Virus record (IMG/VR): IMGVR_UViG_3300005253_000361
Location: 1-64,000 of that record
Source of the DNA: a virus
Reading direction: 5' to 3' (one strand)
DNA length: 64,000 nucleotides
The position numbers and the translations under genes are program-made. How positions within the stretch are numbered: position 1 is the first letter of the stretch; the number at the start of each line of letters is the position of its first letter. Positions 27,904-34,635 of the stretch are shown one piece after another. The notes beneath the pieces are model-generated. The model did not search any database, was not told the DNA's origin, and saw only the letters and a program-made list of their open reading frames with translations.

Positions 27904-28314
27904 ATGACGAAGGATAGACACAATCCCTACGCGGAGCTCGAAGGATGGCTTGACACCGGGAGGCTTCCGTTCGGTGAGGCTCCGAACGACTGTCCTTACT
28001 GCGCGGTCGCGATGGCGCTGATCAGGCGTCCGATGCATTGTCCGCCGGTTGGTTTTGCGATGGCGAGGAATCGCCCGGTCAAAATCTGCTTAGTTTGCTC
28101 GGCGGCGGAGACGATGATGGCGCTCTGCTCTCCGCTCAGTTGGGACATGGCTCGGATCGCTACCTTCAACGAATACGAAGAGAACATCCGGCTGCCCGCG
28201 GGTATCGGGCTCGGTGTCTTGAAACTCGGCGCGGAGGTCAACATGAACGACCCCGAGATCGCTCCGACGCTCTGGCATCCCGACGAACTGATCCCAAAAG
28301 ACTACGACTGGTAA
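27904..28314 (+). CDS. Hypothetical protein, 136 aa
   Basis: KDRHNPYAELEGWLDTGRLP then NDCPYCAVAMALIRRPMHCP and VKICLVCSAAETMMALC: two CxxC pairs, a zinc ribbon split by a helix. C-terminal half has no signature. Start after AAAGGAGGGGGAG. Confidence 0.6.
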   Translation: MTKDRHNPYAELEGWLDTGRLPFGEAPNDCPYCAVAMALIRRPMHCPPVGFAMARNRPVKICLVCSAAETMMALCSPLSWDMARIATFNEYEENIRLPAGIGLGVLKLGAEVNMNDPEIAPTLWHPDELIPKDYDW

Positions 28315-28329
28315 CTAAAGGAGGCAAAG

Positions 28330-28416
28330 ATGAATGTTGTGCAGCGGAGTTCCGCGGGCAACACGGGAAATCTCTGCATCGTAATCCTGGGACTGCTGTT
28401 GGCGATTAGCTGCTGA
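28330..28416 (+). CDS. Small hydrophobic peptide, 28 aa
   Basis: Starts MNVVQRSSAGNTGNLCIVIL and continues GLLLAISC. One hydrophobic segment ending in Cys. ATG 28330 after AAAGGAGGCAAAG. Could be a small membrane peptide; too short for certainty. Confidence 0.45.
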   Translation: MNVVQRSSAGNTGNLCIVILGLLLAISC

Positions 28417-28444
28417 ACAGTTGTACACAAAAAGGAGGGGGAGT

Positions 28445-28837
28445 ATGTCGACTCAATCAGAAGGTCCAGTCGGCGATGCCGACCATCTGATTCCGTGGGT
28501 ACCGCGGATCAGCTCACGCCTGACCCATATCTCGTACCGGGAGGACCGTCAGGTTATTTACGTGCGGTTCCACAACGGTACCGAGTGGCAGTATGAGGGC
28601 TGCACGCTTCAGGAGTGGGAGGCGTTCTGTGGCGCCGATAGCCTTGGCCGCCACATCCACACCGACCTGAACACCTACCCGAACCGCCCCTTTATTAAGG
28701 CTCGCGAGCGCGCGCCGCGACCGCAACCCCCTCCTCCGAAGGACACGAAGGATGGCCGAGTGCCTCCCCGCCCCTCTCTGGAGGAACGCGCGCGCGTAGC
28801 AGGATCCGTGCCAGAGTCGGACCGGGTGGGCTCATGA
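28445..28837 (+). CDS. KTSC-domain protein, 130 aa
   Basis: Residues about 22-72 match the KTSC pattern: SRLTHISYREDRQVIYVRFH then NGTEWQYEGCTLQEWEAFCG and ADSLGRHIHTDL. KTSC is a small barrel, often C-terminal in proteins linked to tRNA synthetase-like or nucleic-acid functions and common in phages; role unproven. The C-terminal 50 residues are Pro/Arg-rich and disordered. Start after AAAGGAGGGGGAGT. Confidence 0.75.
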   Translation: MSTQSEGPVGDADHLIPWVPRISSRLTHISYREDRQVIYVRFHNGTEWQYEGCTLQEWEAFCGADSLGRHIHTDLNTYPNRPFIKARERAPRPQPPPPKDTKDGRVPPRPSLEERARVAGSVPESDRVGS

Positions 28838-29190
28838 GCCCCGCCCGGACGCTCGAGTGGCTCGAGTGCGAGACGCCAGGATGTTGGATCGAGGAGCAGG
28901 TGGCGGACGACGTCACCGGGGTGAAGTGTTGGCGTTGCTGCCTGGGCCAGATCGAACACCTGCGGCAGCAGGAAGACGAGTACCTAACCAGCATCGCGCC
29001 GGCGGCGATCAAGACGGCTCGGAAGCGGGCTGGCCTGAGCCAGAAGGTGCTGGCGTTCAAGCTCAGTAACAAGACCGCCAGGGTAAGCCAGTCGGACGTC
29101 TCGAAGGCGGAGCGCGGCATCGCGGATCCGCCGAACAAGCAGGTGGTGGATTGGGCACTGGCTCAGCAGAAAGGGAAGCGGGCCGCATGA
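28834..29190 (+). CDS. Zinc-ribbon and XRE-type HTH protein, 118 aa
   Basis: N-terminal CETPGCW...CWRCCLGQ (two Cys pairs, zinc) followed by a canonical HTH: AAIKTARKRAGLSQKVLAFK, then VSQSDVSKAERGIADPPNKQ. This combination of zinc module and XRE HTH suits a DNA-binding regulator. ATGA-coupled to KTSC and to the next gene. Confidence 0.7.
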   Translation: MSPARTLEWLECETPGCWIEEQVADDVTGVKCWRCCLGQIEHLRQQEDEYLTSIAPAAIKTARKRAGLSQKVLAFKLSNKTARVSQSDVSKAERGIADPPNKQVVDWALAQQKGKRAA

Positions 29191-29399
29191 CCGGCCGGCG
29201 CGGAGTGAGTCTCCGGGTGGCGCTCAAGCGTGCCCGGGTCGCAGGTTTCGAGATCACCCGCCGGGGCAGTGAATACGTGCTGAGCCATCCGTTGGCTCCG
29301 CACCCCCGGTACACGATCAACCACAGGAGTAAGGACGTGGCGCCCTGGTTGATCTCCGGCATCGTATCAGTAGAAGCACAGCAGAAGGAGGCAGCATGA
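29187..29399 (+). CDS. Small HicA-like-fold protein, 70 aa
   Basis: LRVALKRARVAGFEITRRGS then EYVLSHPLAPHPRYTINHRS: helix then three strands, similar to the double-stranded RNA-binding fold of HicA and to small phage proteins. The HicA catalytic histidine (in xGSHxxF) is replaced by GSEYVLSH, so a toxin role is doubtful. Start and stop overlap neighbours by ATGA. Confidence 0.5.
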   Translation: MTGRRGVSLRVALKRARVAGFEITRRGSEYVLSHPLAPHPRYTINHRSKDVAPWLISGIVSVEAQQKEAA

Positions 29400-30643
29400 C
29401 AGCACGAGGATTTGCAACTTTCGGGAAGCACGACGACAACACGCTCGATGAGATGGGCGAGGTCATGCTGGACGCCCGCTACGGGGCCCTGATGGCGGAC
29501 GCCCACAAGGGTTACTCCATGCCGATCGGTGGCGTGGCGGCCTACCGGGACCAGGTCAATGTAGCTGGCGTCGGGGTCGATATCGCGTGCGGCAACTGCG
29601 CGATGCGGACCGTCATCAACCTAGAGGATCTAGGGGAGCACAAGGCCTGGATGCGAAACCTAGGTCTGTGGATCCAGCAGAACATTGAGTTCGGCATGAA
29701 GGGGCAGGTGAACCGCTCCTCCCGGGCACCCCGGGACTACGAACTCTTCGATGACCCAGCGTGGGAGCTGGTTCCACAGGAACACCGGAGCCAGTTGATC
29801 GCGAAGGCCCGGAACCAGCTCGGCACCGTCGGGGGCGGGAACCACTACGTGGACCTGCTGGTCGACGAGGCGGGCTACCTGTGGGTCGGGGTCCACTTCG
29901 GGTCCCGCCGGTTCGGGTACGACGTGTCGAATGCGTACGTGTCGATCGCCCAAGGAGGCGCGTGGGGGGAGAAGGGTGATTGGAACCAGTCAAGCCTACT
30001 GGATCTCGGGACCCCGGTGGGCGACGACTACTGGGAGCTGATGCAACTCGCTGGGCGGTACGCCTACGCGGGTCGGGACTGGGTCTGTCGGGAGATCATC
30101 CGCTGGATGGAGAGCTGTCCGGTAGATATAGTCCACAACAACCACAACTTCGCTTGGCAGGAGCGGCACTACGGGGAGAATCTGATCGTCGTCCGGAAGG
30201 GCGCGACACCTGCGTTCCCCGGCCAGCGCGGGTTCGTCGGCGGTTCAATGGGGGACGATGCGGTGATCCTGCAGGGGGTAGCGGTGCCGGAGGAGTCTGA
30301 GGATACTGCGACTCCCGCGTACCAACGAAGGGCCCTCTTTTCCACGGTCCACGGCGCTGGCCGGGTCCGGTCCCGCACGGCAACCAGGGGGAAGGTCAAG
30401 AAGGGAAAGATCGTCCGGCCCGGTCTGGTGAGCCTGGAGGAGGCGCGGGACTGGGTGAAACGTCGCGACGTATTCGTTTTCGGTGGTGATATCGACGAGT
30501 CCCCGCAAGCGTACCGACGTCTCGACGAGGTGCTGGCCCACCAGGGCATCACGATCGATATTCTTCACACGCTGACCCCACGGGTCGTCGTGATGGCGCC
30601 CGGGTACAGCGGGGCCAATCCGTTCCTGACGGAGGTGGCGTGA
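29396..30643 (+). CDS. rtcB: RtcB-type RNA ligase, 415 aa
   Basis: RtcB joins 2',3'-cyclic phosphate (or 3'-phosphate) RNA ends to 5'-OH ends using GTP and Mn2+. Landmarks in order: MADAHKGYSMPIGGVAAYRD (about 35-54), GVGVDIACGNCAMRT (about 56-70, metal Asp/Cys), LGTVGGGNHYVDLL (about 142-155), VHNNHNFAWQERH, RKGATPAFPGQRGFVGGSMG, and FSTVHGAGRVRS (about 308-319), which holds the guanylylated histidine. All expected residues appear present, so it should be active. Phage copies may repair tRNAs or other RNAs cut by host anticodon nucleases. No archease or kinase neighbour is visible. ATGA-coupled start. Confidence 0.9.
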   Translation: MTARGFATFGKHDDNTLDEMGEVMLDARYGALMADAHKGYSMPIGGVAAYRDQVNVAGVGVDIACGNCAMRTVINLEDLGEHKAWMRNLGLWIQQNIEFGMKGQVNRSSRAPRDYELFDDPAWELVPQEHRSQLIAKARNQLGTVGGGNHYVDLLVDEAGYLWVGVHFGSRRFGYDVSNAYVSIAQGGAWGEKGDWNQSSLLDLGTPVGDDYWELMQLAGRYAYAGRDWVCREIIRWMESCPVDIVHNNHNFAWQERHYGENLIVVRKGATPAFPGQRGFVGGSMGDDAVILQGVAVPEESEDTATPAYQRRALFSTVHGAGRVRSRTATRGKVKKGKIVRPGLVSLEEARDWVKRRDVFVFGGDIDESPQAYRRLDEVLAHQGITIDILHTLTPRVVVMAPGYSGANPFLTEVA

Positions 30644-30864
30644 TGGGGGCACTCAGAACTCTTGAAATGCTCCACTGGATCGAGGAGCACTCGATTATCT
30701 ACAACATCCATTGGTGTCGGGCCGGAGTCGGCATCATCTTCTACGAAGGGCTCGGTGCCATGGAAGAAGAGAACTGGAGGAAGAGTCTCGCGGTTCACAG
30801 GTATTACCCGTCCTTCGAGGAATGTGTGAAGGCTGAATACCAGCGATTGGAGGTGGCGGCATGA
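30643..30864 (+). CDS. Hypothetical protein, 73 aa
   Basis: LEMLHWIEEHSIIYNIHWCR then VGIIFYEGLGAMEEENWRKS and SFEECVKAEYQRLEVA: strand-helix pattern. TGATG start coupled to rtcB. Function unknown. Confidence 0.6.
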   Translation: MGALRTLEMLHWIEEHSIIYNIHWCRAGVGIIFYEGLGAMEEENWRKSLAVHRYYPSFEECVKAEYQRLEVAA

Positions 30865-31139
30865 CTGATCTGGAGACGTTACTGGGTGATGCGCTGCTCT
30901 ACATCACCCGAGAAGAAGATGGGCGGGCCCGCCCTCTGAGGGTGTATCCTCGGAGCAGTAGGCCACACGACAACTGGTTCGAGGTAGATGCAGAACCCCG
31001 CGTGCTAGCCGCACGAAAGGCCTACCAGGAGGCACTAGACAATGACCCAGAAAAAGAAACGACCGCTGCCGGTATACTTAAACGACGCCGAGCGCAACAG
31101 GCTGACCGGAACGGTAGCCTCCCAGGGGAGCCTTCGTGA
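30861..31139 (+). CDS. Hypothetical protein, 92 aa
   Basis: DLETLLGDALLYITREEDGR followed by RVYPRSSRPHDNWFEVDAEP. ATGA start. The C-terminal third overlaps the recombinase gene by 98 bp and reads as low complexity, so the end may be inaccurate. Confidence 0.5.
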   Translation: MTDLETLLGDALLYITREEDGRARPLRVYPRSSRPHDNWFEVDAEPRVLAARKAYQEALDNDPEKETTAAGILKRRRAQQADRNGSLPGEPS

Positions 31140-31620
31140 TCTGACGCTGATCCACACGATGCTCCAGTACGGGCTCCGGGCCTCCGAAGTTCTGATGCTC
31201 CAGGTGGAGGACGTGAATCTGGATGCGCGCCGGGTCGCGGTCACGCGGCTCAAGAACGGGATCGACAACGAACTCCCGCTGATTAGGCCGCTACTCCCGA
31301 TCATGCGCCGCTATCTGGAACAGCTTCCGCCGCACCAGGACATCCTGTTCACGGGTCAGCGGGGGGCACTGACCCGGAACAGCCTGTGGCGGATGATGCA
31401 GCGCTACGGGAAGGCGGCGAAGCTACCGAGGCGAAAGCGTCACCCCCATGTGCTCCGCCACACCGCCGCGGTGCATGCACTCGACGCCGGCCTGGACATC
31501 ATGGACGTGAAGGATCTGTTGGGTCATGTGAATGTGGCCAACACCACGATCTACGCCCAGGTCTCGGACAAGAAGCGCCGGGCCGCGTTTCGGGTACTGG
31601 AGGCGGCGAATGGTCACTAA
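31042..31620 (+). CDS. Small tyrosine recombinase, 192 aa
   Basis: Catalytic domain only: TMLQYGLRASEVLMLQVEDV holds the first Arg, HPHVLRHTAAVHALDAG the HxxRH box, and LLGHVNVANTTIYAQVS the second His and the nucleophile Tyr. It lacks the N-terminal SAM-like core-binding domain, so it is shorter than usual integrases (about 300-400). Similar short recombinases serve plasmid or cassette resolution. Its 3' end is duplicated at 32533-32568, 951 bp downstream. Start after GGAGGCACTAGACA. Confidence 0.85.
   Translation: MTQKKKRPLPVYLNDAERNRLTGTVASQGSLRDLTLIHTMLQYGLRASEVLMLQVEDVNLDARRVAVTRLKNGIDNELPLIRPLLPIMRRYLEQLPPHQDILFTGQRGALTRNSLWRMMQRYGKAAKLPRRKRHPHVLRHTAAVHALDAGLDIMDVKDLLGHVNVANTTIYAQVSDKKRRAAFRVLEAANGH
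31582..31617. repeat. Direct repeat in recombinase 3' end (left copy)
   Basis: 36 bp, matching 32533-32568 at 32 of 36 positions, including an identical 20-bp core TGGAGGCGGCGAATGGTCAC. Similarity continues 3' with one 3-nt gap. The pair brackets about 915 bp with two genes. Confidence 0.65.
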
Positions 31621-31682
31621 GGAGCCGGCCTCGGTCAGGAGAGATGAGATCGGCCATATGAACTGCCAAAGGAGGGGGACGC

Positions 31683-32303
31683 ATGAGTGATCAACCCATA
31701 TATATCGACAAAGCCAGGGACGCGGTCGGCGTGAAGAAACGCACGATAACCGATGCGGGGGGGAACACGATAACGCTCATCAATGTTAACCACGGCGGTG
31801 CCGAGATAAAACCCATCGGCTACTGGCGCAAGGCTGGACCCGGCGAAATCTACTCTGTCTGGGTACCGGAGGCTGAAGAATGCGCTTACCTCGATTCCGG
31901 CACGTGGACCCACGGGAAAGACGGCCCGGAAATCATCATCGATCCCGATTCGGGTTTCTGGTACACCTTCGATGATCCACCGCCCAATTCGATGGAACAG
32001 AGGGTACCTGCCCCACATATGGTCAGTGAGGGCGACACGTACATAGCCCCCCCTTGGCGAGAGCCCGAGCAAGTCTTCCTCGTTATCGCGTACTGCGATC
32101 CCGAGGCTGGCGCCAAAATTCACGGCGTCTTTACCACTCGAGAGAGGGCCGAAGAGGCTGCCGAGATCGCCAACGATTCGCGAGAGAACGGCTCTATCCT
32201 GAGCGACGCCGAGATCGTAGAGGTGGCGGTCGACGCAGTATGGAGCATCGACCCAGGACTACGAGAAGCCCCACCGGAGGAGGCGGCGACAGATGAACAT
32301 TGA
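31683..32303 (+). CDS. Hypothetical protein in the bracketed cassette, 206 aa
   Basis: DQPIYIDKARDAVGVKKRTI then a beta-rich N-terminal half and a C-terminal VFLVIAYCDPEAGAKIHGVF, TTRERAEEAAEIANDSRENG module. That last strand-helix part resembles a common small domain in phage and bacterial proteins which reports no known activity. Base composition is less GC-rich than its neighbours, fitting an inserted cassette. Start after AAAGGAGGGGGACGC. Confidence 0.6.
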   Translation: MSDQPIYIDKARDAVGVKKRTITDAGGNTITLINVNHGGAEIKPIGYWRKAGPGEIYSVWVPEAEECAYLDSGTWTHGKDGPEIIIDPDSGFWYTFDDPPPNSMEQRVPAPHMVSEGDTYIAPPWREPEQVFLVIAYCDPEAGAKIHGVFTTRERAEEAAEIANDSRENGSILSDAEIVEVAVDAVWSIDPGLREAPPEEAATDEH

Positions 32304-32466
32304 GAGGACGCCAAGTACAGCCACAGAGGCCGTTACGCAGTATATGGCGCAAGAGGGTGAAGGATATCTGTCGGAGACGGCACCTGGGGTCATCACCGTA
32401 TTTCTAGATGGGGGGAGGACCCAGATCTGGCCGCTAGCGGAACAGGAGGTGAAGGATGACGCTTGA
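32293..32466 (+). CDS. Hypothetical protein in the cassette, 57 aa
   Basis: Starts MNIERTPSTATEAVTQYMAQ; continues with APGVITVFLDGGRTQIWPLA. Overlaps the end of the previous gene and its own end overlaps ATG 32456. Function unknown. Confidence 0.5.
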   Translation: MNIERTPSTATEAVTQYMAQEGEGYLSETAPGVITVFLDGGRTQIWPLAEQEVKDDA

Positions 32467-32508
32467 GGGACCACATCAGCGTAAGGCGCTGGACCAGGGG
32501 GGTGACGC

Positions 32509-32574
32509 GCGCTGGCCAGACGAGACCTCCGCGCCGCGTTTCAGCTGTTGGAGGCGGCGAATGGTCACCCCTGA
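32509..32574 (+). pseudogene. Remnant of a recombinase 3' end (right copy of the repeat)
   Basis: In frame it reads ALARRDLRAAFQLLEAANGHP then TGA, against KKRRAAFRVLEAANGH and stop at the end of the intact recombinase. The right direct repeat (32533-32568) lies within it. The ATG of the next gene sits in AATGGTCACC, as does a decayed copy (31610-31690) after the intact recombinase. Confidence 0.6.
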
Positions 32575-32758
32575 GGAGCTGGCCGTCTGGGGGACTGACA
32601 ACTCTAGCGTGCCCCCAGCTGCCCTGACGCTAGAGGTGCTCGACGAAATGTTACTGAAGGGGCTGAGACAACAGCTACGCCAGCCCTGTCTGCGGTACGA
32701 CCACCGCTTCGGGCTGCTGCCGTTTAGCTTCGTCCGGCGCGGGAAGGGAGTGACGTGA
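32561..32758 (+). CDS. Hypothetical protein, 65 aa
   Basis: Starts MVTPEELAVWGTDNSSVPPA and has a helical middle (LEVLDEMLLKGLRQQLRQPC). An upstream in-frame ATG at 32456 would add 35 residues derived from the recombinase remnant; the inner start is preferred because a matching MVTKEPA start follows the intact recombinase. GTGA overlap with the next gene. Confidence 0.5.
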   Translation: MVTPEELAVWGTDNSSVPPAALTLEVLDEMLLKGLRQQLRQPCLRYDHRFGLLPFSFVRRGKGVT

Positions 32759-32967
32759 GCGTGGACCGGGGGGCGGGGAGTCAGTTCCTGACCGATATCG
32801 GAAGAGGTTTCGATGTCATCGGCGAGGCTGTTGCGACGGGGGAGCTGTTCCGATGGATTGCCGTGTGGTGTATTTTTGCCGCCGCGACAGCCGCGGCCGG
32901 CCCCCTGCTGGGATCAGCTCTCGCGTTGGCGTTGCTCTGGGTGGCCACGGAGGTACCGGATGAGTGA
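32755..32967 (+). CDS. Membrane protein, 70 aa, GTG start
   Basis: Hydrophobic from residue 33 on: LFRWIAVWCIFAAATAAAG then PLLGSALALALLWVATEV, two closely spaced membrane helices. The N-terminus is polar. With the next two genes it forms a small cassette of membrane or exported proteins at the end of the early region, conceivably lysis- or envelope-related. Confidence 0.6.
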   Translation: MSVDRGAGSQFLTDIGRGFDVIGEAVATGELFRWIAVWCIFAAATAAAGPLLGSALALALLWVATEVPDE

Positions 32968-33052
32968 TCTGGCGTATGACGTGTTGTCGCTTATCGCCGT
33001 CGCTATTTGGGTTCTGGCTTTCGGCATTCACATGAACAGAAGGGTGACGTGA
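32960..33052 (+). CDS. Very small membrane protein, 30 aa
   Basis: Starts MSDLAYDVLSLIAVAIWVLA; one membrane helix then HMNRRVT. ATG overlaps the previous gene's end and TGATG couples it to the next. Confidence 0.5.
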   Translation: MSDLAYDVLSLIAVAIWVLAFGIHMNRRVT

Positions 33053-33426
33053 TGCGAAACAGTCTACTGATCAGCCTCGCGATAGCGGGGCTCGTGATAT
33101 GTTCTGTCGCGCTGTCGGTGGTTGTGACGGCTACTGCGACGGCGGAAGCCCAGCAGGATCCCCAGCAAGAGACCGGGATGTTCCGTGTCGGGTACGCCTA
33201 CACGACGTACAGTTACGCTGCCCGGGACGACTTGGCCTGCGGCCTTGTGGTTCTCGAGACGCGAGAGAACTGGATCCGAGTCAAGAAATTGAGGAACTCC
33301 TCCAACTGTATGCTCCGTTGGATCGTTCTTCTTGACGCCACAAAGTCGCGTTTTAGGGACGGCAGAGGGGTATGGATCAACTCCGATCATCTTCTGAGCG
33401 TTGTCGAGCGGCTCAAAGTTGAGTAA
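33052..33426 (+). CDS. Exported or membrane-anchored protein, 124 aa
   Basis: Clear signal sequence or anchor: MRNSLLISLAIAGLVICSVA and LSVVVTATATAEA, with a possible cleavage after AEA (about residue 33). The mature part has two cysteines (DDLACGLVV, NSSNCMLRW) that could form a disulfide, and a beta-rich LVVLETRENWIRVKKLRN stretch like bacterial SH3 domains. Role in the envelope unknown. TGATG-coupled. Confidence 0.65.
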   Translation: MRNSLLISLAIAGLVICSVALSVVVTATATAEAQQDPQQETGMFRVGYAYTTYSYAARDDLACGLVVLETRENWIRVKKLRNSSNCMLRWIVLLDATKSRFRDGRGVWINSDHLLSVVERLKVE

Positions 33427-33430
33427 GCAG

Positions 33431-33628
33431 ATGGACCCACTCTGGGACACCACGATCAGCACGGAAGGCGGAGCCGCTCTAACGCCGGAGATCTGGGACG
33501 AGGGCTGCCGGCTCGGGCGGGAGAGGATGCGGCATCCACCGCGCTGGATCCACTTTGAGCCCCGGACGGGCGGGATATTCTCGGCCGTGTTTCGGCGGCT
33601 CCGGTGGAACCCCAGGATCCAGGACTGA
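33431..33628 (+). CDS. Hypothetical protein, 65 aa
   Basis: MDPLWDTTISTEGGAALTPE then EGCRLGRERMRHPPRWIHFE and a basic end. Last plus-strand gene before the convergent terminator. Ribosome site weak (GAGTAAGCAG). Confidence 0.5.
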   Translation: MDPLWDTTISTEGGAALTPEIWDEGCRLGRERMRHPPRWIHFEPRTGGIFSAVFRRLRWNPRIQD

Positions 33629-33694
33629 ATTGGACTGCTGATCAGTCTCAGGCCACGCCCAGCCTGGGTTTCCAGAGTCATCAGGCGAAGAATC

Positions 33695-33737
33695 ATGGAC
33701 TCAATGGACCGAAACAACGGTCTATTGAGTCCATTTT
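33695..33737. terminator. Strong hairpin terminator between convergent gene sets
   Basis: A 17-bp stem (ATGGACTCAATGGACCG / CGGTCTATTGAGTCCAT, one G-U pair) with a 6-nt loop AAACAA, followed by TTT. It lies in the 157-bp gap where plus-strand genes (ending 33628) and minus-strand genes (ending 33786) converge. It probably stops transcription from the plus side; T-richness on the minus side is weak. Confidence 0.75.
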
Positions 33738-33785
33738 GGCGTTCAGGGGTGCGGCAGAAGGGGTTGTGCCGTGTAACCCGCGGCC

Positions 33786-34403
33786 CTAGCGGGTCCTGCG
33801 GAGCCATCCTTTATACAGGGGGCTACCCATGAACTTCCGGGTAATCTGGATCAGAATCTCGTGATCGTTCATCAGGTTCTGGGGCCAATCGCCAGGGCGG
33901 TAGCGCTTGATCGGCACCGGTGAGATCCGGTGGAGGATGTGGTGGAGGAATTCGTGGATCACGATCTCGTCACCGAGCTGCCACACGTACACCTCAGCTA
34001 GCTCATCCGAAAGGCTCCCGGGGGTGTTGAATCCAATCAGGATGAGGCACTCAAAGTCCTGGACGACATCCCGGAGAAAGTTCTGCCCAAAGATCTTTAC
34101 CGCCACCGCCTCGAAGTCCACGAACCGCAGCTGACGCAGTACGAGCCGGTCGGGCATCTCGACACCGGGGAACGCACTGAACAGGAGTCGGATGAGCTGC
34201 CCGTACCGTTCCGCATCGGGGGTGGGGAAGCTGGGATCGTACTCGAGGTAGCCGAAATCGCCGAGCGGTAGCCGGGCCAGTTCAACCCCCGAGAGCGGGG
34301 CGCTGTACTGCGGAGCGGGTGGGGCCGCGGCCGCCGCAAGGCTGGCCGGCAGACACGCGAGAAGCGTAAGGGCCGGCAGCAGATTTTTGCACGTTCGTGT
34401 CAT
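33786..34403 (-). CDS. Exported HExxH metalloprotein, 205 aa
   Basis: Starts MTRTCKNLLPALTLLACLPA with an Ala-rich signal peptide (about 25 residues). The mature protein carries DEIVIHEFLHHILHR around residues 148-162, an HExxH zinc-metallopeptidase motif within a helix. An LSDELAEVYVWQLG stretch precedes it. Downstream D/E candidates for the third ligand exist (NDHEILIQI). Either a periplasmic peptidase or a degenerate relative. ATG 34403 has an AGGTG site; TTG 34421 and GTG 34412 are upstream alternatives. Confidence 0.65.
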   Translation of the reverse strand: MTRTCKNLLPALTLLACLPASLAAAAAPPAPQYSAPLSGVELARLPLGDFGYLEYDPSFPTPDAERYGQLIRLLFSAFPGVEMPDRLVLRQLRFVDFEAVAVKIFGQNFLRDVVQDFECLILIGFNTPGSLSDELAEVYVWQLGDEIVIHEFLHHILHRISPVPIKRYRPGDWPQNLMNDHEILIQITRKFMGSPLYKGWLRRTR

Positions 34404-34454
34404 CAGAATCACCTGGTACAAAGATAACGATCGGGGAGGGGGGGAGACAACGAA

Positions 34455-34631
34455 CTACTCCCCGGGCCGCGTACTTTCTGTGGCGCAATCTACCGACACC
34501 GCGATCTTGCAGGCATCCACTCGCCCGACCGCATCGAGCTGATCAGCTACTGCCCGATCCTCACGGCGGCGTAACCACCTATGCCACATGCACGGCCTCC
34601 AGTCGGTTACGCCCTTCTTGAAGCGCGCCAT
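34455..34631 (-). CDS. Small basic protein, 58 aa
   Basis: MARFKKGVTDWRPCMWHRWL then RRREDRAVADQLDAVGRVDA. Starts 4 bp after the phosphoesterase stop with TAGAGGG as ribosome site. Function unknown. Confidence 0.5.
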   Translation of the reverse strand: MARFKKGVTDWRPCMWHRWLRRREDRAVADQLDAVGRVDACKIAVSVDCATESTRPGE

Positions 34632-34635
34632 CCCT

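Noticed and set aside
29187-29399. HicA-type toxin
   Set aside because: The fold pattern is similar, but the catalytic histidine position is not conserved and no HicB antitoxin partner is next to it.
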